Source: Ustulina deusta (lineage: Eukaryota; Ascomycota; Sordariomycetes; Xylariales; Xylariaceae). Taken from it: 64,000 nt of DNA. Below, piece by piece: positions 21,830-34,668 of this stretch; positions within the stretch are counted from its first letter, which is position 1; every line of letters begins with the position of its first letter. The notes below the pieces were generated by a model that saw only the letters and a program-made list of their open reading frames with translations, was not told where the DNA came from and ran no database searches. The DNA lies in assembly GCA_023159155.1 (NCBI GenBank), contig JAJNNX010000007.1:930001-994000 (forward strand). Reading direction: 5' to 3'. A program made the translations under genes and the position numbers.

Positions 21830-23320
21830 CTATTTTTTTTATTTGCTTTATAGCTAGAGGCTTAAAGCGTTTTAAAACATAATAAATTTATTTTATAGTA
21901 GTAGTTTAGTAAAACTATTAGTTATTTATTTAGATATATAAATTTATTTAAAATTAATATCTTTTTATTATATAGCTTTTTTATAGAAAGTTTGTTATAT
22001 AAAAATATGTTTTATTTTGTTATAGAATTACGGGTTTTTTGCTATAGCTATAGCCCTTTAATTGTTTTTATATATAATAATAATAATTATTTCTTTTTTT
22101 AAAGCGTTTAATTTAAATAATAATTATTAAAGTTATATAGCTTTTTTTATAACTTATATTTATTTTATTAGTTTTAATTCGTAAAAAAATAAAGCAATAT
22201 TTTATTATTTTTTAAAGCTTTAATTAATAGTACTACTTTTTATATTAAAAATATATTCTACTATTAAACATCTAGTTTAAGTATAGCTAGCCTAATTAGT
22301 ATTAGTTTATTTTACTAAACTTTGCAGTTCTTTTTAATAGTATAGTTTTAGGTTAATAGTACTATATAAATAATATAACACTTGCCTAGCTGTTTTTATA
22401 TATGCTATTATAAGGTTTTTTATATATTTGCTTAAGTAAAAAATAGCATATATTATATTTAGTCTAGTACTAAGCATGGCATATATTAAGTAGCTAATAA
22501 CTTTTATATACTATTAAATATTATTTTTAAAAGCTTTATAGTTGTTTGCTAGTTCTAGAATTTTGTTTATATTAATAAGTGTAGTAATTATATATGTTTT
22601 TTACTAGCCTAGTTCTCTAATTATTTTTTTTAAGTAAGCTTTTTAACTAAAAAAAATAGTTTTATTTTTTTAGTCCTAAGTAATAGCTATACTAAAATAG
22701 AAGGAGCATAGCCCTAGATCTTGTATTTTGAATCTTTTTAATAATACCTTTTTAATTTTGTTGATTTTTTTTTTTAAAAGTTCTACTATTAATAAGTTAT
22801 TAATATAGATAGCTATATATATATGCCCTTTAATAAATATACTAATATCTAATTCTAGTGGTTTAAAGCTTAATATTTCTAAAAAATCGGCTAGTATTTA
22901 ATACTATACTTTAAAAGTTTGTTTTAAGCTATAAAATATTTTGTTTAGCTTATAGATTTTATTAGTTCTATTATTAAATTTAGGTAGTTGTTAAATATAA
23001 ACGTTTTTTTTTATTTTTTTATATAAAAAAATAGTTTTAATGTCTATTTGTTTAATTTTAAGATCTAGGGCTACAACAATTATAAAAATAGCTTTATAAC
23101 TTATTAGTTTTATTACTAAAGCAAAAGTCTTGTTATAATCTTCGCTAAAGATTTGTTTAAAGCTTTAAACAATTTATTATGCTTTATACTTTATAACTTT
23201 TTTATTAAGGCCCTTTTTAATTTTATAAATCTATTTTTTAGTTATAAGATTTCTGCTAGCAAATAATTCGCAAAATATCTAGGTCCTATTATTAATAAGT
23301 AACTAGTATTCTGCTCTTAT
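21830..23320 (-). pseudogene. Element A RNase H and reverse transcriptase relic
   Basis: Read on the minus strand, 23320 to 22650 matches the reverse-transcriptase stretch of element B (the segment encoding KTFALV, then the ALDLKIKQ-like block). 22240 to 21840 matches its RNase H stretch. Stops and AT-biased substitutions are frequent. Borders are approximate. Confidence 0.7.
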
Positions 23321-26300
23321 AGCTTTATATTATTTAAGCTATTTAGCGTTTTTTTTAGCTTATTTATAGCTTTTTGGTTTTATATCTATTACTAGTAATA
23401 TAAATAATAATATTATAATAGCTATTTTAAAAATAAATAATAAAGTGTATAAGCTATACTATAAATAATTAAAAACTTATATTTAGAAATATAAATTATA
23501 GTAAAATTATAATACTTTTTATATTAGGTTCCCTAGTTTAAAGTATAGTAGTACTAGTAATATGTATGCTAGAGGTTATTAATCTTTAAAAGGTACTAGA
23601 AGTAATAAAGGTATTTTTATATAAACTATTAGTATATATAATTTTAGGAGTTCTATAAGTAATAGATCAAAAGCTACCTTTTTTTTTTAAGTAGTTATTT
23701 TTATTTTTTTTGCTTTTTTAGCGGCTTACTTTTGTTCTTATTTGCTAGGAAGTAATAGTAATTTATAGCGCTTCTTTGTTAATTTTTTAGTATTTTTTAT
23801 TAATATATAAAAATATTTTTTTATAAAAGTAATATTATTAATAGTTGTAATAGTAAAGTTGTTAAGTCTATAGATAATATAGTTATATATTTTATTATTT
23901 TTATACCTTAGTATTTTGTAAAGGATAGTTTTTGCTTTTAGTATATTTAGTTTATTATCTAATATATAGTTTCTTAGTGTACTAAAAATAACTATATAAT
24001 AATAATCTAACTATTTGCTATACTAATTTTTATATAGTATTAATGCTATTTTTTTAAAGTATTGTTTATTCTAAATATAAGTAGCTATCTAAATATAAAT
24101 AAGCCAGAAGTTTAGTAAAAGTTCATTTTTTTTTGCTATAACTAATATTGCTTATACTATATTTTTTAGCGTTCGGATAGACTTTTCTGCTTTTTTATTT
24201 TGCTAATGCTACTTTATAGTAGAATATTTAATAGTTATACTTTTTTAGATATAATAATAAATAAAGTTTTTGTTTATATATATTTTTAGTTTGTCTAGGT
24301 TAATATATTAGTATTATTGTTTAGGTTTTTTCTATTTTTGCAGAAGTTTTTTAAATTTTAAAAACTATAAACCTAGACTTAGTAAAAAAATAGCCCAAAC
24401 TTTGCTAATAAAGTTATAAAAAATAGCTATCTATCCTATAAATCTATTATAGCTTATAAAAATATTTTTTAGTATATTAGCTTTATTAAAATAAAAAGAC
24501 TTTATAAAGTAGGTTCTTTTAAAAAGTTTTCTTTTGTAAGGTTTTGCTTGTATTCTTTTTTTAATATAAGTTTTATAGAAATAATATTTAGTTTAAAAAA
24601 TAATACCTTTTATTATTATTATTAATTTTTTTATTTTTTTATTACTTATATATCTAAGTTATTTATATTATATTTTTAAAGTAGAATTAACTAAGTAAGC
24701 TTAAAAAATAACATTAAAAGTAGCTACCTAAATAGTTTTGTTTAACTAATCAACTATATATAGTCTGCTAGATTTTTTTATAGCTGCTTAGGCTTTATTC
24801 CAGTAAAACAGAAACTTTGCTTTTTTTTTTATAAATTAGGATATTAAAACCAGATTTATACCTGTTTTAGAGCAATAAATAATATTATTAATAATAATTA
24901 TTTTAGTTCTTTTATTTATAATAATAGAAAATCTAGCAGTACTTATCTATTCTAAAGTAACTATAGTATTACTAATTCTATAGACTAGCGGCCTGTTATA
25001 AAGTTAGAGTTTTATAAATAGCAATCTATTACTAAAGTTAGTTTAGCTATAATTATTATTTAAAACAATATAATTAGCAATTTATTTTATAAGTTCTGCT
25101 GCTTTTAGCTTTAATATATTTAAAAAACCTATTTCTACTAGAGTTCTTTTAAAGCTAAAATCTAATAGGACTATAGCTATTAAGCTTTATAATATTATAA
25201 ATAGTGCTTTTATTACTAATAAGTATTAATTTTTTTAATGCTTAAATTTATTAAATATCCTGCTAAAAATGCCTGGTTTTTGTTCCGGTATTTTTTTTAT
25301 TTTTTTTGTATTATCCCAAGCAGCTAGAAATATTAGGTTTAGAGGTCTTAATAATAAAAATAATAAAGTATTATTAGTAAATAGGGCAGCTATGTTTGTA
25401 TTATTTAATATTTTTTGCTTTTTGTTTGGTGTTTTTGCTTTTTACTAATTAAAAGCTAGGTTTAGGTTTATATAAAAATATTTTAAAAAACTATAAGTTA
25501 TAACTTTTTGGCTAGCAATAATACAATAAGAATAGCTAAGTTTTTTTGATTTTTTTGATTTTTTATTATTTTTATTATTATTATTGCTATTATTATTATT
25601 ATTATTATAATTCCTTTTTTATTAATTTATAAGTAGTATAGCTTTAGTAATATTTTGGCTAGTAATTTTTTTTGTATATTTTTTTTGCTATACCTTTATT
25701 AAAGCAAGTTAAAAGGTTATTTTTTTTATAAGTTTTTTTTTTATAAGTTTTTTAATAGTAATAAAGTAATTTATTTAAAAAAAAATAAAAACAAAATTAG
25801 CATAGTTTTTCTTTAAACTTAAAAAAAACTTTATTATTAAAAAGAGTTCTTTAATAGTAAAGTTTTTTAGATTTAGATCTTTAAAATTAAAGCAAATATT
25901 ATAAAGTTTTATAGCAAAAGTTAAAACTAAGCTTTTGGTAGTTAGTAAAGTATTTTTTTATTTATATAGTAGGTTTTAAAAAGCTAAACTTCTAACTAGC
26001 CTAACTTTTTTGTTAATTAGCTTTTATATATTAGCTATTATAACTTTTTTGTTTTTGTTATTAAATTTTATTTATTATTTTATTAGTAGTTTTTGGACGT
26101 TTTTTTTATAGTAGTTGCAAATATAGCTTTTAACCTTTTATTAAACAATTTCTTAAGCTTTTTATACTTTATATAGGTTAAAGCTTGTTAATATATTAGG
26201 GATTTTAATTGGTTTATTTTTTTTTTATTTTTTTAAGCAAAAAACTAGCATATTTTATAATATATATATAGTTTTTTATTTATTTTTTAAACTTAAAATA

Positions 26301-27260
26301 TTTAGCTAGAAAATCGAGCATAGTAATACCTTAAAAAGTAGTTGCTTTAGAATTATTATTTATTTTAATAGCTGTTATATTTTTTAAGTATTAGCTAGTA
26401 AAATAAGTTGTCCAAAATAAATTCTAATAAAATATTATTTAATAGGCTTAAATTTAACGTAAAGTTATTAGAGTTAGAATTAAATAATATTTTGATTATT
26501 TTAAGTATAAGTTATCCTAAAATAGAAGTATTAAATATATTAGATTTAAATTCTAGTATAAATAATTAAATAATAACTTTAAGTCTAAATAGGTCTATTT
26601 TATTAATATTTTCTAATATAAATATAGAAAAAACTTTATATAATAAAAGTAATAGTAAAAGATTTAGAAATATAGTTAGTAAAAAGGGGGTTTTTAGCTA
26701 ATAGTTATAATTTAAAAAGTTTTTATAATAAAAGCATATTTTTTGTTTGTTTTTAAGTTCTTATATAAGATATAAGAAATTTTTTTTATTAAAGAATTAG
26801 TAATAAATTAATAAAATAAGTAATTAAGTTCTAAAGTTATATCTTATAGTAATTTTTTGAATATTTATAAACAAGCTTAGTTTAGAACTTAAATAAGTTT
26901 TTAATTTAGTTCTAAATATTTAAAGTATTATTTATTGTTTTTTTAGCTTAGTTTTAGTTAAATTTCCGGTTGTTAAAAGAATATTAGCTTGTCTAGTATT
27001 CTAAATAATCTATATTTTTATATAACAAACATTAAAATAGATCAATTTTTGTTTTTTATTAATAATTAATAATAATAATAGTTATTAGAAATATAAATAT
27101 AGTAGAAGTTATTTGTTAGATTTAGTAGGTGTGGTATGTTTTATTAGTTATATAGTTAGTATATTAGAGCATTTATAGTAGGGTAAGTGGCTACTACTAA
27201 AATATAGTGTTCCTACTAGGGTATTACTTTTAGTATTACTATTAGTTTCTAGCTCAAATA

Positions 27261-27265
27261 GAAGT
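27261..27265. repeat. Target-site duplication of element B (left copy)
   Basis: GAAGT, identical to 34361-34365. It lies inside the leader of element A. Confidence 0.88.
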
Positions 27266-27425
27266 TATGGAAATCAGGAGGCAGGTAAAGAAGATAGCTG
27301 GGTACTACGCCCTATACGCATCCACTATATATTGTAGAAGTACTACCTTATCTAACTGTACCTAGACTTGTTCCTTAATACATAATACAATACTGTACAC
27401 CTACTATATACACTTATTTTCAACT
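27266..27425 (+). repeat. Element B, 5' LTR (160 bp)
   Basis: Starts TATGGAAATCAGGAGGCAGG and ends TATTTTCAACT. It is followed immediately by the primer-binding site. Confidence 0.9.
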
Positions 27426-27440
27426 GGTTATGAGCCCGGA
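27426..27440 (+). promoter_or_regulatory. Primer-binding site matching initiator tRNA-Met anticodon arm
   Basis: GGTTATGAGCCCGG directly abuts the 5' LTR. It is the complement of CCGGGCTCATAACC, the anticodon stem-loop region of eukaryotic initiator tRNA-Met. Priming by a half tRNA of this kind is known for Drosophila copia and yeast Ty5. The equivalent site in element A (34489-34503) reads AGTTATAAGCCCGG in sense, with two G-to-A changes. Confidence 0.85.
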
Positions 27441-27779
27441 AGCTTACAACTTATAATATTTATAAATTACTTTATAATTACCCCTTATAATTAACTAACA
27501 ATAATTGTCACTTTACTTACTATTATTTAAATTATTTTATAGCATTTAAATATAGCTGCTGCTATTTTTATTTGAGCTAGAAACTAATAGTAATATTAAA
27601 GGTAATACCCTAGTAGAAACACTATACCTTAGTAGTAGCTACTTACCTTGCTACAGATGCCCTAATATACTAACTATATAACTAACAAAATATACCGCAC
27701 TTACTAAATCTAACAAATAACTTTTACTACACCTATATTCCTAACAACCATTATTATTATTATTAATAATATTTGCAGC

Positions 27780-29450
27780 TTATTATTAATTATTGACAAA
27801 AAATAAAAAAATTCGATCTATCCTAATGTTTGCTATAGAAAAGCATAGATCACTTAAAATACCGGACAAGCTGACGTTCCTTTAACAACTAGAAATTTAG
27901 CTAAAATTAGGCTAAAAAAACAATAAACAATACTTTAGACACTTAGAACTAAATCAAAAACTTATCTAAGTTCTAAACTAAGCTTGTTTATAAATATTTA
28001 AAAAATTATTATAAAATATAACTTTAGAACTTGATTACTTATCTTACTAATTTACTACTGATTCTTTAACAAAAAAAACTTCCTATATCTTATATAAGAA
28101 CTTAAAAACAAACAAAAAATACGCCTTTTTTACAAAAACTTTTCAGATTACAACTATGAGCTAAAAACCTCTTTTTTACTAACTATACTTCCAAATCTTT
28201 TACTATTGCTTTTACTATATAAAGTTTTTCTTATATCTATACTAAAAAATATTAACAAAATAGACCTGTTTAAACTTAAAGTTATTATTCAATTACTTAT
28301 ACCAGAATCTAAATCTAATATATTTAGCACTTCTATTTTAGGACAACTTATACCCAAAATAATCAAAATACTATCTAACTCTAACTCTAATAACTTTATG
28401 CCAAATCTAACCCTATTAAATAATACTTTATTAAAATCTATTTTAAATAACTTATCTTACTAGCTAACACTTAAAAAATATAATAGCTGTTAAAATAAGT
28501 AATAATTCTAAAGTAACCACCCTTTAAAGTATTACTATACTTAATTCTCTAGCTAAATACTTTAAGTTTAAAAAATAAATAAAAAATTATATATATATTA
28601 TAAAATATATTGGTCTCTTGCCTAAAAAATTAAAAAAAAATAAACTAATCAAAATCCCTAATATACTAATAAGCTCTGACTTATACAAAACATAAAAAAC
28701 CTAAAAAATTGCCTAACAAAAAATTAAAAGCTATATTTGCAGCTACTATAAAAAAAACGTCCAAAAACTACTAATAAAACAATAAATAAAGTTTAACAGT
28801 AAAAATAAAAAAGTTATAATAGCTAATATATAAAAACTAATTAATAAAAAAATTAGGCTAGTTAGAAGTTCAGCCTTCTAAAACCTACTATATAAATAAA
28901 AAAATACCTCACTAGCTACTAAAAGCTTGGTTTCAACCTTTGCCGCAAGACTTTATAGTATTTGCTCCAATCTTAAAGATCTAGATCCAAAAAACCTTAC
29001 TATTAGAGAACCCTTCCTAATAATAAAGTTTTTTTCAGGTTTAAGGAAGGACTACGCCAACTTTATTTTTACTTTTTTTTAAATAAATTACTTTATTACT
29101 GTTAGAAAACCTATAAAAAGAAAACTCACAAAGGGAACAACCTTTTAATTCGCCTTAATGAAAGCATAACAAAAAAAACATATAAAAAAAATCGCCAGCC
29201 AAAATACTACTAAAGCTATACTACTTATAAATCAATAGAAAAGGAATTATAACAATAATAATAATAATAGTAATAATAATAGTAAAAATAACAAAAAAAA
29301 AAAAAAAAAAAAAAGACCTAGCTATTCCTATTGTACTACTACTAGCCAAAGAGTTATAACCTATAGCTCCTTAGAATATTTTTATATAAACCTAGACCTG
29401 GCTCCTAACTAGTAAAAAGCAAAAATACCAAACAAAAAGCAAAAAACATT
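27780..29450 (+). pseudogene. Element B gag region relic
   Basis: Degenerate coding sequence between leader and pol. Near 29308-29400 it encodes a segment with spacing like a CCHC zinc knuckle (YCTTTSQRVITYS, then INLDLAPN), with some ligands lost. Many stops. Borders are approximate. Confidence 0.5.
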
Positions 29451-29999
29451 AGATAATACAAATATAGCTGCTTTATTTGCCAACAATGCCTTACCATTTT
29501 TACTACTAGGACCCCTAAACCTAATATTCCTAGCTACCCGGGATAATACAGAAAAAATAGAAAAAATACCAGAACAAAAACCAGGCATCCTTAATAAAAT
29601 GTTTAGTAAATTTAGGCGTTAAAAGGATTAATGCCTATTAGCAACAGGGGTACTACTTATAACACTACAAAGCTTAATAGCTATAGTCCTATTGGACTTT
29701 AGCCTTAAAAGAACTCTAGTAGAAATAGGTTTTTTAAATATATTAAAACCAAAAGCAGCAAAACTTATAAAACAAATTACCAACTATATTATTTTAAATA
29801 ATAGTTATAACTAAACTAACTTTAGCAATAAATTGCTATTTATAAAACTTCAACCCTATAATAGGCCGCCGGTCTATAAAATTAGTAGTACTATAGTTAC
29901 TCTAGAATAGATAGGCATTATTAAATTTCCTACTATTATAAACAAAAAAACTAAAACAGTTATTATTAATAATACTATTTATTGTTTTAAAACAGGCAT

Positions 30000-31200
30000 A
30001 AATCTGGTTTTAATATTCTAACTTATAAAAAAAAAGGCAAAATTTTTGTTTTACTAGAATAAGGCCTAGGCAGCTATAAAAAAGCATACTTTTTTAATAA
30101 TAAAAGAGTCCGGCGGACTATATATAGTTAATCAGCCAAACAAAACTATTTAAGTAGCCGCTTTTAATATTACTTTTTAAGCTTACTTAGTTAACTCTAC
30201 TTTAAAAATGTGGTATAAACAACTTAAATACACAAATAATAAAAAAATATAAAAACTAATAATAATAACAAAGGGTATTACTCCCCAAACCAAATATTAT
30301 TTTTATAAAGCTTATATTAAAAAAAAAATGCAAGCAAAACTTTACAAAAGAAAACTTTCTAAAAGAACCTACCTTATAAAGTTCCTTTATTTTAATAAAG
30401 CTGGTATACTAAAAGATATTTCTATAAGCTATAATAAATTTATAGGGTAGATAGTTATCTTTTGTAACTTTACTAGCAGAGTTTGGGCTATTTTTTTACT
30501 AAATCTAGGTTTATAGTTTTTAAAATTTAAAGAACTTCTATAAAAATAAGAAAAACCTAAACAATAATGCTAATATATTAACCTAAACAAACTAGGAACA
30601 TATATAAATAAAGACTTTGTTTATTATTGCACCTAAAAAAACATAACCATTAGATATTCTATTATAAAGCAGCACTAGTAAAATAAAAAAATAAAAAGGT
30701 CTATCCGAACGCTAAAAAATATAATATAAGCAATACTAGTTATAACAAAAAAAAATAAACTTTTACCAAACTTTTAGCCTATCTATATTTAAACAGCTAC
30801 TTATATTAAAAATAGATAATGTTTTAAAAAAATAGTATTAATACTATATAAAAATTAGTATAGCAAATAACTAAACTGTTATTATATGGTTACTTTTAGT
30901 ACACTAAAAAACTATATGCTAGATAACAAACTAAACATACAAAAAGCAAAAACTATCCCTTACAAAATGCTAGGGTATAAAAATAATAAAACATATAACT
31001 ATATTATTTATAAACTTAACAATTTTACTATTGCAACTATTAATAATATCATTTTTATAAAAAAACACTTTTATATATTAATAAAGAATACCGAAAAGTT
31101 AACAAAAAAGCGCTATAGATTACTATTACCCCTTAGCAGACAAAAACAAAGGCAAGCCGCCAAAAAAGCAGAAAAAACAAAAACAACTATCTAAAAAAAA
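30000..31200 (+). pseudogene. Element B integrase region relic
   Basis: The part at 30886-31194 stays open for 102 codons and has the copia integrase C-terminal look (LNIQKAKTIPYKMLGYKNNK). Upstream codons are broken by stops. The start of this region is approximate. Confidence 0.55.
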
Positions 31201-31629
31201 AAGGTAGCCTTTGATCTATTACTTATAGAACCTCTAGAATTATATATGCTAATAGCTTATATAAAAATACTTTTATTACTTTTAATACCTTTTAGAAATC
31301 AACAACCTTTAACGCATATATTACTAGTACTACTATACCTTAAACTAGAGAGCCTAGTACAAAAAGCACTATAATTTTACTATAATTTGCGTCCCTAAAT
31401 ATAAGTTTTTAATTGTTTACAGTATAGCTTATACGCCTTATTACTTATTTTTAAAATAACTATTATAGTACTATTATTTATACTATTAGTAGCAGATATA
31501 GAACTAAAAAGCTATAAACAAGCTAAAAAAGACGCTAAATAACTTGAATGGTATAAGGCTATAAAGGCAGAATACTAGTTACTTATTAATAATAGGACCT
31601 AGACACTTTGCGAATTACCTATTGGCAGA

Positions 31630-32270
31630 AATCTTATAACTGGAAAATAGGTTTATAAAATTAAAAGAGGCCCTAATAGAAAAGTTATAAGGTATAAAGC
31701 ACAATAGGTTATTTAAGGCTTTAAGCAAATCTTTAGTAAAGATTACAATAAAACTTTTGCTTTAGTAGTAAAACTAATAAGTTATAAGGCTATTTTTATA
31801 ATTGCTGCAGCCCTAGATCTTAAAATTAAACAGATAAACGTTAAAACTGCTTTTTTATACAAAAAAATAAAAAAAAATATTTATGTTTAATAACTACTTA
31901 AATTTAACAATAGAACTAATAAAGTTTATAAGCTAAACAAAGCACTCTACGGCCTAAAACAAGCCCTTAGAGTATAGTATTAAATATTGGCCGATTTTTT
32001 AAAAATATTAAGTTTTAAACTATTAGAATTAGATATTGGTATATTTGCTAAAAGGCATATATATATAACTATTTATATTAATGACCTATTAATAGTAGGA
32101 CTTTTAAAAAAAGAAATTAATAAAATCAAAAAGGCATTATTAAAAAGATTTAAAATATAAGATCTAGGGCTATGCTCTTTTTATTTTGGCATAGCTATTA
32201 CTTGGGACCGGAAGAATAAAACTATTCTTTTTAGTTAAAAAGCCTACCTAAAAAAAATAATTAGGGAACT
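31630..32270 (+). pseudogene. Element B reverse transcriptase relic
   Basis: Clear copia reverse transcriptase. GFKQIFSKDYNKTFALVVK is followed by AAALDLKIKQINVKTAFLY, then KVYKLNKALYGLKQA at 31921-31965. The catalytic YVDD box at 32074-32085 now reads YIND, as expected from G-to-A mutation. Trp and Gln codons are often TAG or TAA. Non-functional. Confidence 0.88.
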
Positions 32271-32639
32271 AGGCTAGTAAGAGGTATATATAATTATTAT
32301 ACCTATTAATATAAACAAAATTCTAAAACTAGCAAATAATTATAAAGCCCCTAGAAATGATATTTAGTAGTATATAAAGGCTATCGGCTATTTAATATAT
32401 GCTATGCTTAGTATTAGACTAAATATAGTATACGCTATTTCCTACTTAAGCAAATATATAAAAAACCCTATAATAGTATATATAAAAGTAGCTAGGCAAG
32501 TGCTACGTTACTTATATAGTACTATTAACCTAAAACTATACTATTAAAAAGAACTATAAGATTTAGTAGGATGGACTAATGCTAACTAGGCTAGCTATAC
32601 TTAAACTAGATATTTAATAGTAAAATATATTTTTAATAT

Positions 32640-33060
32640 AGGAAGCAGTGCTATTAGTTGGAGCTCTAAAAAATAATAAAGTATTGCCTTATTCTTTTGT
32701 AAGTTAGAACTAATAGGATAGACATAGGCTACAAAAGAAGCTATATAGCTTTAATAATTGTTATCCGAATTAAACGCTTTAAAGGAAGAAATAACTGCTA
32801 TTATTATATATAGGGACAATTAAGGGGCTATAGCTATAGCAAAGAACCCGCAATTCTATAGTAAAATAAAACATATTCCTATATAACAAGCTTTCTATAA
32901 AAAAGCTATATAGCAAAAAGATATTAATTTTAAATAGATTTATATATTTAAACAAATAGCTAATAGCTTTACTAAACTACTATTATAGGATAAATTTATT
33001 ATATTTTGAAACGTTTTAGGCCTCCGGCTATAAAGCAAGTAGAAAAAATAGCTAAGTTTA
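32640..33060 (+). pseudogene. Element B RNase H relic
   Basis: Shows the copia end-of-pol pattern. A degraded KQQS-type start near 32668 is followed by ATKEAI, then RDN-stop-GAIAIAKNPQFYSKIKHIPI near 32811-32890 and QIANSFTKLLL near 32950. Stops interrupt it. Confidence 0.82.
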
Positions 33061-34200
33061 CGTTTTATAAGCTTTATAAATTATTTACTAAAACTTTTGC
33101 TACTTTAAAACACTTTTATAGGTTTTATATAGCTAATCTAATAGGGCTTTTACCTTTTAAGGCGTCCTATTTTAAGGAACTTTAGAATTACTAATGCTTT
33201 TTTTAAACCATAACTACTTATATCCTATAAAAAGTACACTAGATATTTATACTTTATTAGATCTTTTATCTTATTACAATTCGATTAATACTATTTATAA
33301 ACTAATTAATTAATATTATTAACCTTTATTTTATAGGAGACCTTCTTACTAATGCTAAGGCCCTACTCTAAAAAATAAAAAACTATAATAAAGAAAAACA
33401 CTTAAGATATTAATATTACTTACAAACTCTTTCTCTTTATTTTTAACTATAACAAAATTACTAATAGATCTTAATAAACCTTTATTGGACCTAGAAACGC
33501 TAAGTTCCAAAATTAAAGACTTTTTAAAATAATTTTAAATATAACCAGAACTAACCTTTATTCTAAAGTATCTAGAACTAAAATAAAAACGCGGAACAAT
33601 CTTATACGTACACTTTTGATTTATTTCTTTTTATAACAAACAAAATAAAGTAAACTAAACGAACTATATACCAAACGCTCAAACTAGAAACTTCTTTAGT
33701 TACTTTGCCGGACCCGTTAATACAAATAAATACTATTTTAAAATTAAAGTATTTAGTGTTCCAAACAGACCTATAATAAAGAACTAATAAAAGACTAAGA
33801 AATAGCACATTTTTATAATTGCTATTATTAAAGCAAAAGAATTAAAAAGAAAACATATCTTAATATAGGACTGCGATCCAGTAAAAGTTATAAAATCTAA
33901 TTGCTAGAACAAGATATTTTTTAGAAAATAACGTACCTTTATTAAATACTTTAAAAAGAAAAAAAATATAAAGAAAGTATATATTTGGTATAATATAGAC
34001 ATAAGTTAAAGCGGTAAAAAAAAATGCCTATTAAACTTTTTACTAAAAGTATTAAAATAAACAAAGCTAGAAGATCTACTCTATTAAAGCATTAAAAATA
34101 TATGTTTTTAAAATTACGTACAACTCTAAGCATAATAAAAAATAGTTAAAAAAACAAATTAGTAATAACCTTATATAAATATATATAGTTCGAGTAGAAA

Positions 34201-34360
34201 TATAAAAATTAGGAAGCAGGTAAAAAAAATAGCTAGGTACTACGCCCCATATATATCCACTATATATTATAAAAGTACTACCTTATCTAACTATACCTAG
34301 ACTTGTTCTTTAATATATAATATAATACTGTACACCTATTATATACACTTATTTTTAACT
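34201..34360 (+). repeat. Element B, 3' LTR (160 bp)
   Basis: Starts TATAAAAATTAGGAAGCAGG, a mutated form of the 5' LTR start, and ends ATTTTTAACT. Preceded by CGAGTAGAAA, the likely polypurine tract. Confidence 0.88.
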
Positions 34361-34365
34361 GAAGT
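34361..34365. repeat. Target-site duplication of element B (right copy)
   Basis: GAAGT, matching 27261-27265. Beyond it the leader of element A resumes in reverse orientation. Confidence 0.88.
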
Positions 34366-34488
34366 AGCAGTAGCTATGTTTAAATGTTATAAAATAATTT
34401 AAATAATAGTAAGTGAAGTGATAATTATTGTTAGTTAATTATAAGGGATAATTATAAAGTGATTTATAAGTATTATAGGTTGTAAGCT

Positions 34489-34503
34489 TCCGGGCTTATA
34501 ACT
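34489..34503 (-). promoter_or_regulatory. Element A primer-binding site (mutated)
   Basis: In sense, AGTTATAAGCCCGG next to A's 5' LTR. It is the same initiator tRNA-Met anticodon-arm site as in B, with G-to-A changes. Confidence 0.75.
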
Positions 34504-34663
34504 AGTTGAAAATAAGTATATATAATAGGTGTATAGTATTGTATTATATATTAAGGAACAAGTCTAGGTATAGTTAGATGAGGTGGTACCTCTACAATAT
34601 ATAGTGGATGCGTGTGGGGCGTAGTACCCAGCTATCTTCTTTACCTGCCTCCCGATTTCCATA
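34504..34663 (-). repeat. Element A, 5' LTR (160 bp)
   Basis: Mirror-oriented to B's LTRs. In sense it starts TATGGAAATCGGGAGGC and ends TTTTCAACT. It adjoins the dehydrogenase 5' fragment. Confidence 0.9.
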
Positions 34664-34668
34664 GTTGC
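34664..34668. repeat. Target-site duplication of element A (right copy)
   Basis: GTTGC on the plus strand, identical to 20516-20520. Confidence 0.9.

Larger units (their letters stand above)
27266..34360 (+). mobile_element. Ty1/copia-type LTR retrotransposon B, nested in element A
   Basis: Plus-oriented, 7095 bp, with two 160-bp LTRs (27266-27425, 34201-34360) and GAAGT duplications. Domain order is visible despite stops: primer site, gag region with a zinc-knuckle-like remnant near 29310, integrase region including an open remnant at 30886-31194 with MLGYKNNKTYNYIIYKL, then reverse transcriptase and RNase H. Integrase before reverse transcriptase is the copia order. The inverted arrangement with A makes an approximate palindrome with arms of over 6 kb. 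The open frames that survive (28206-28463, 30886-31194) are pieces of this element, not host genes. Confidence 0.9.
20521..34663 (-). mobile_element. Ty1/copia-type LTR retrotransposon A (contains nested element B)
   Basis: Minus-oriented element inserted in the acyl-CoA dehydrogenase gene. Its 5' LTR is 34504-34663 and its 3' LTR 20521-20680, each 160 bp, flanked by GCAAC duplications. Without B its length is about 7.04 kb. The body (20681-27265 plus 34366-34503) is strongly AT-rich and full of stops, yet the reverse-transcriptase and RNase H regions can be followed in reverse at about 21.8-23.3 kb, matching the same region of B. The sequence before the 3' LTR (GAGTAAAAG in sense) is a likely polypurine tract. 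Heavy C-to-T and G-to-A decay suggests RIP. The element is dead. Confidence 0.9.

Noticed and set aside
28206..31194. Open frames at 28206-28463 and 30886-31194 as host genes
   Set aside because: They lie inside copia element B between gag and reverse transcriptase and match the expected element domains.
20681..34200. AT-rich block as a nuclear mitochondrial insertion
   Set aside because: It has copia reverse transcriptase and RNase H, LTRs, a primer site and target duplications; no mitochondrial gene is seen.
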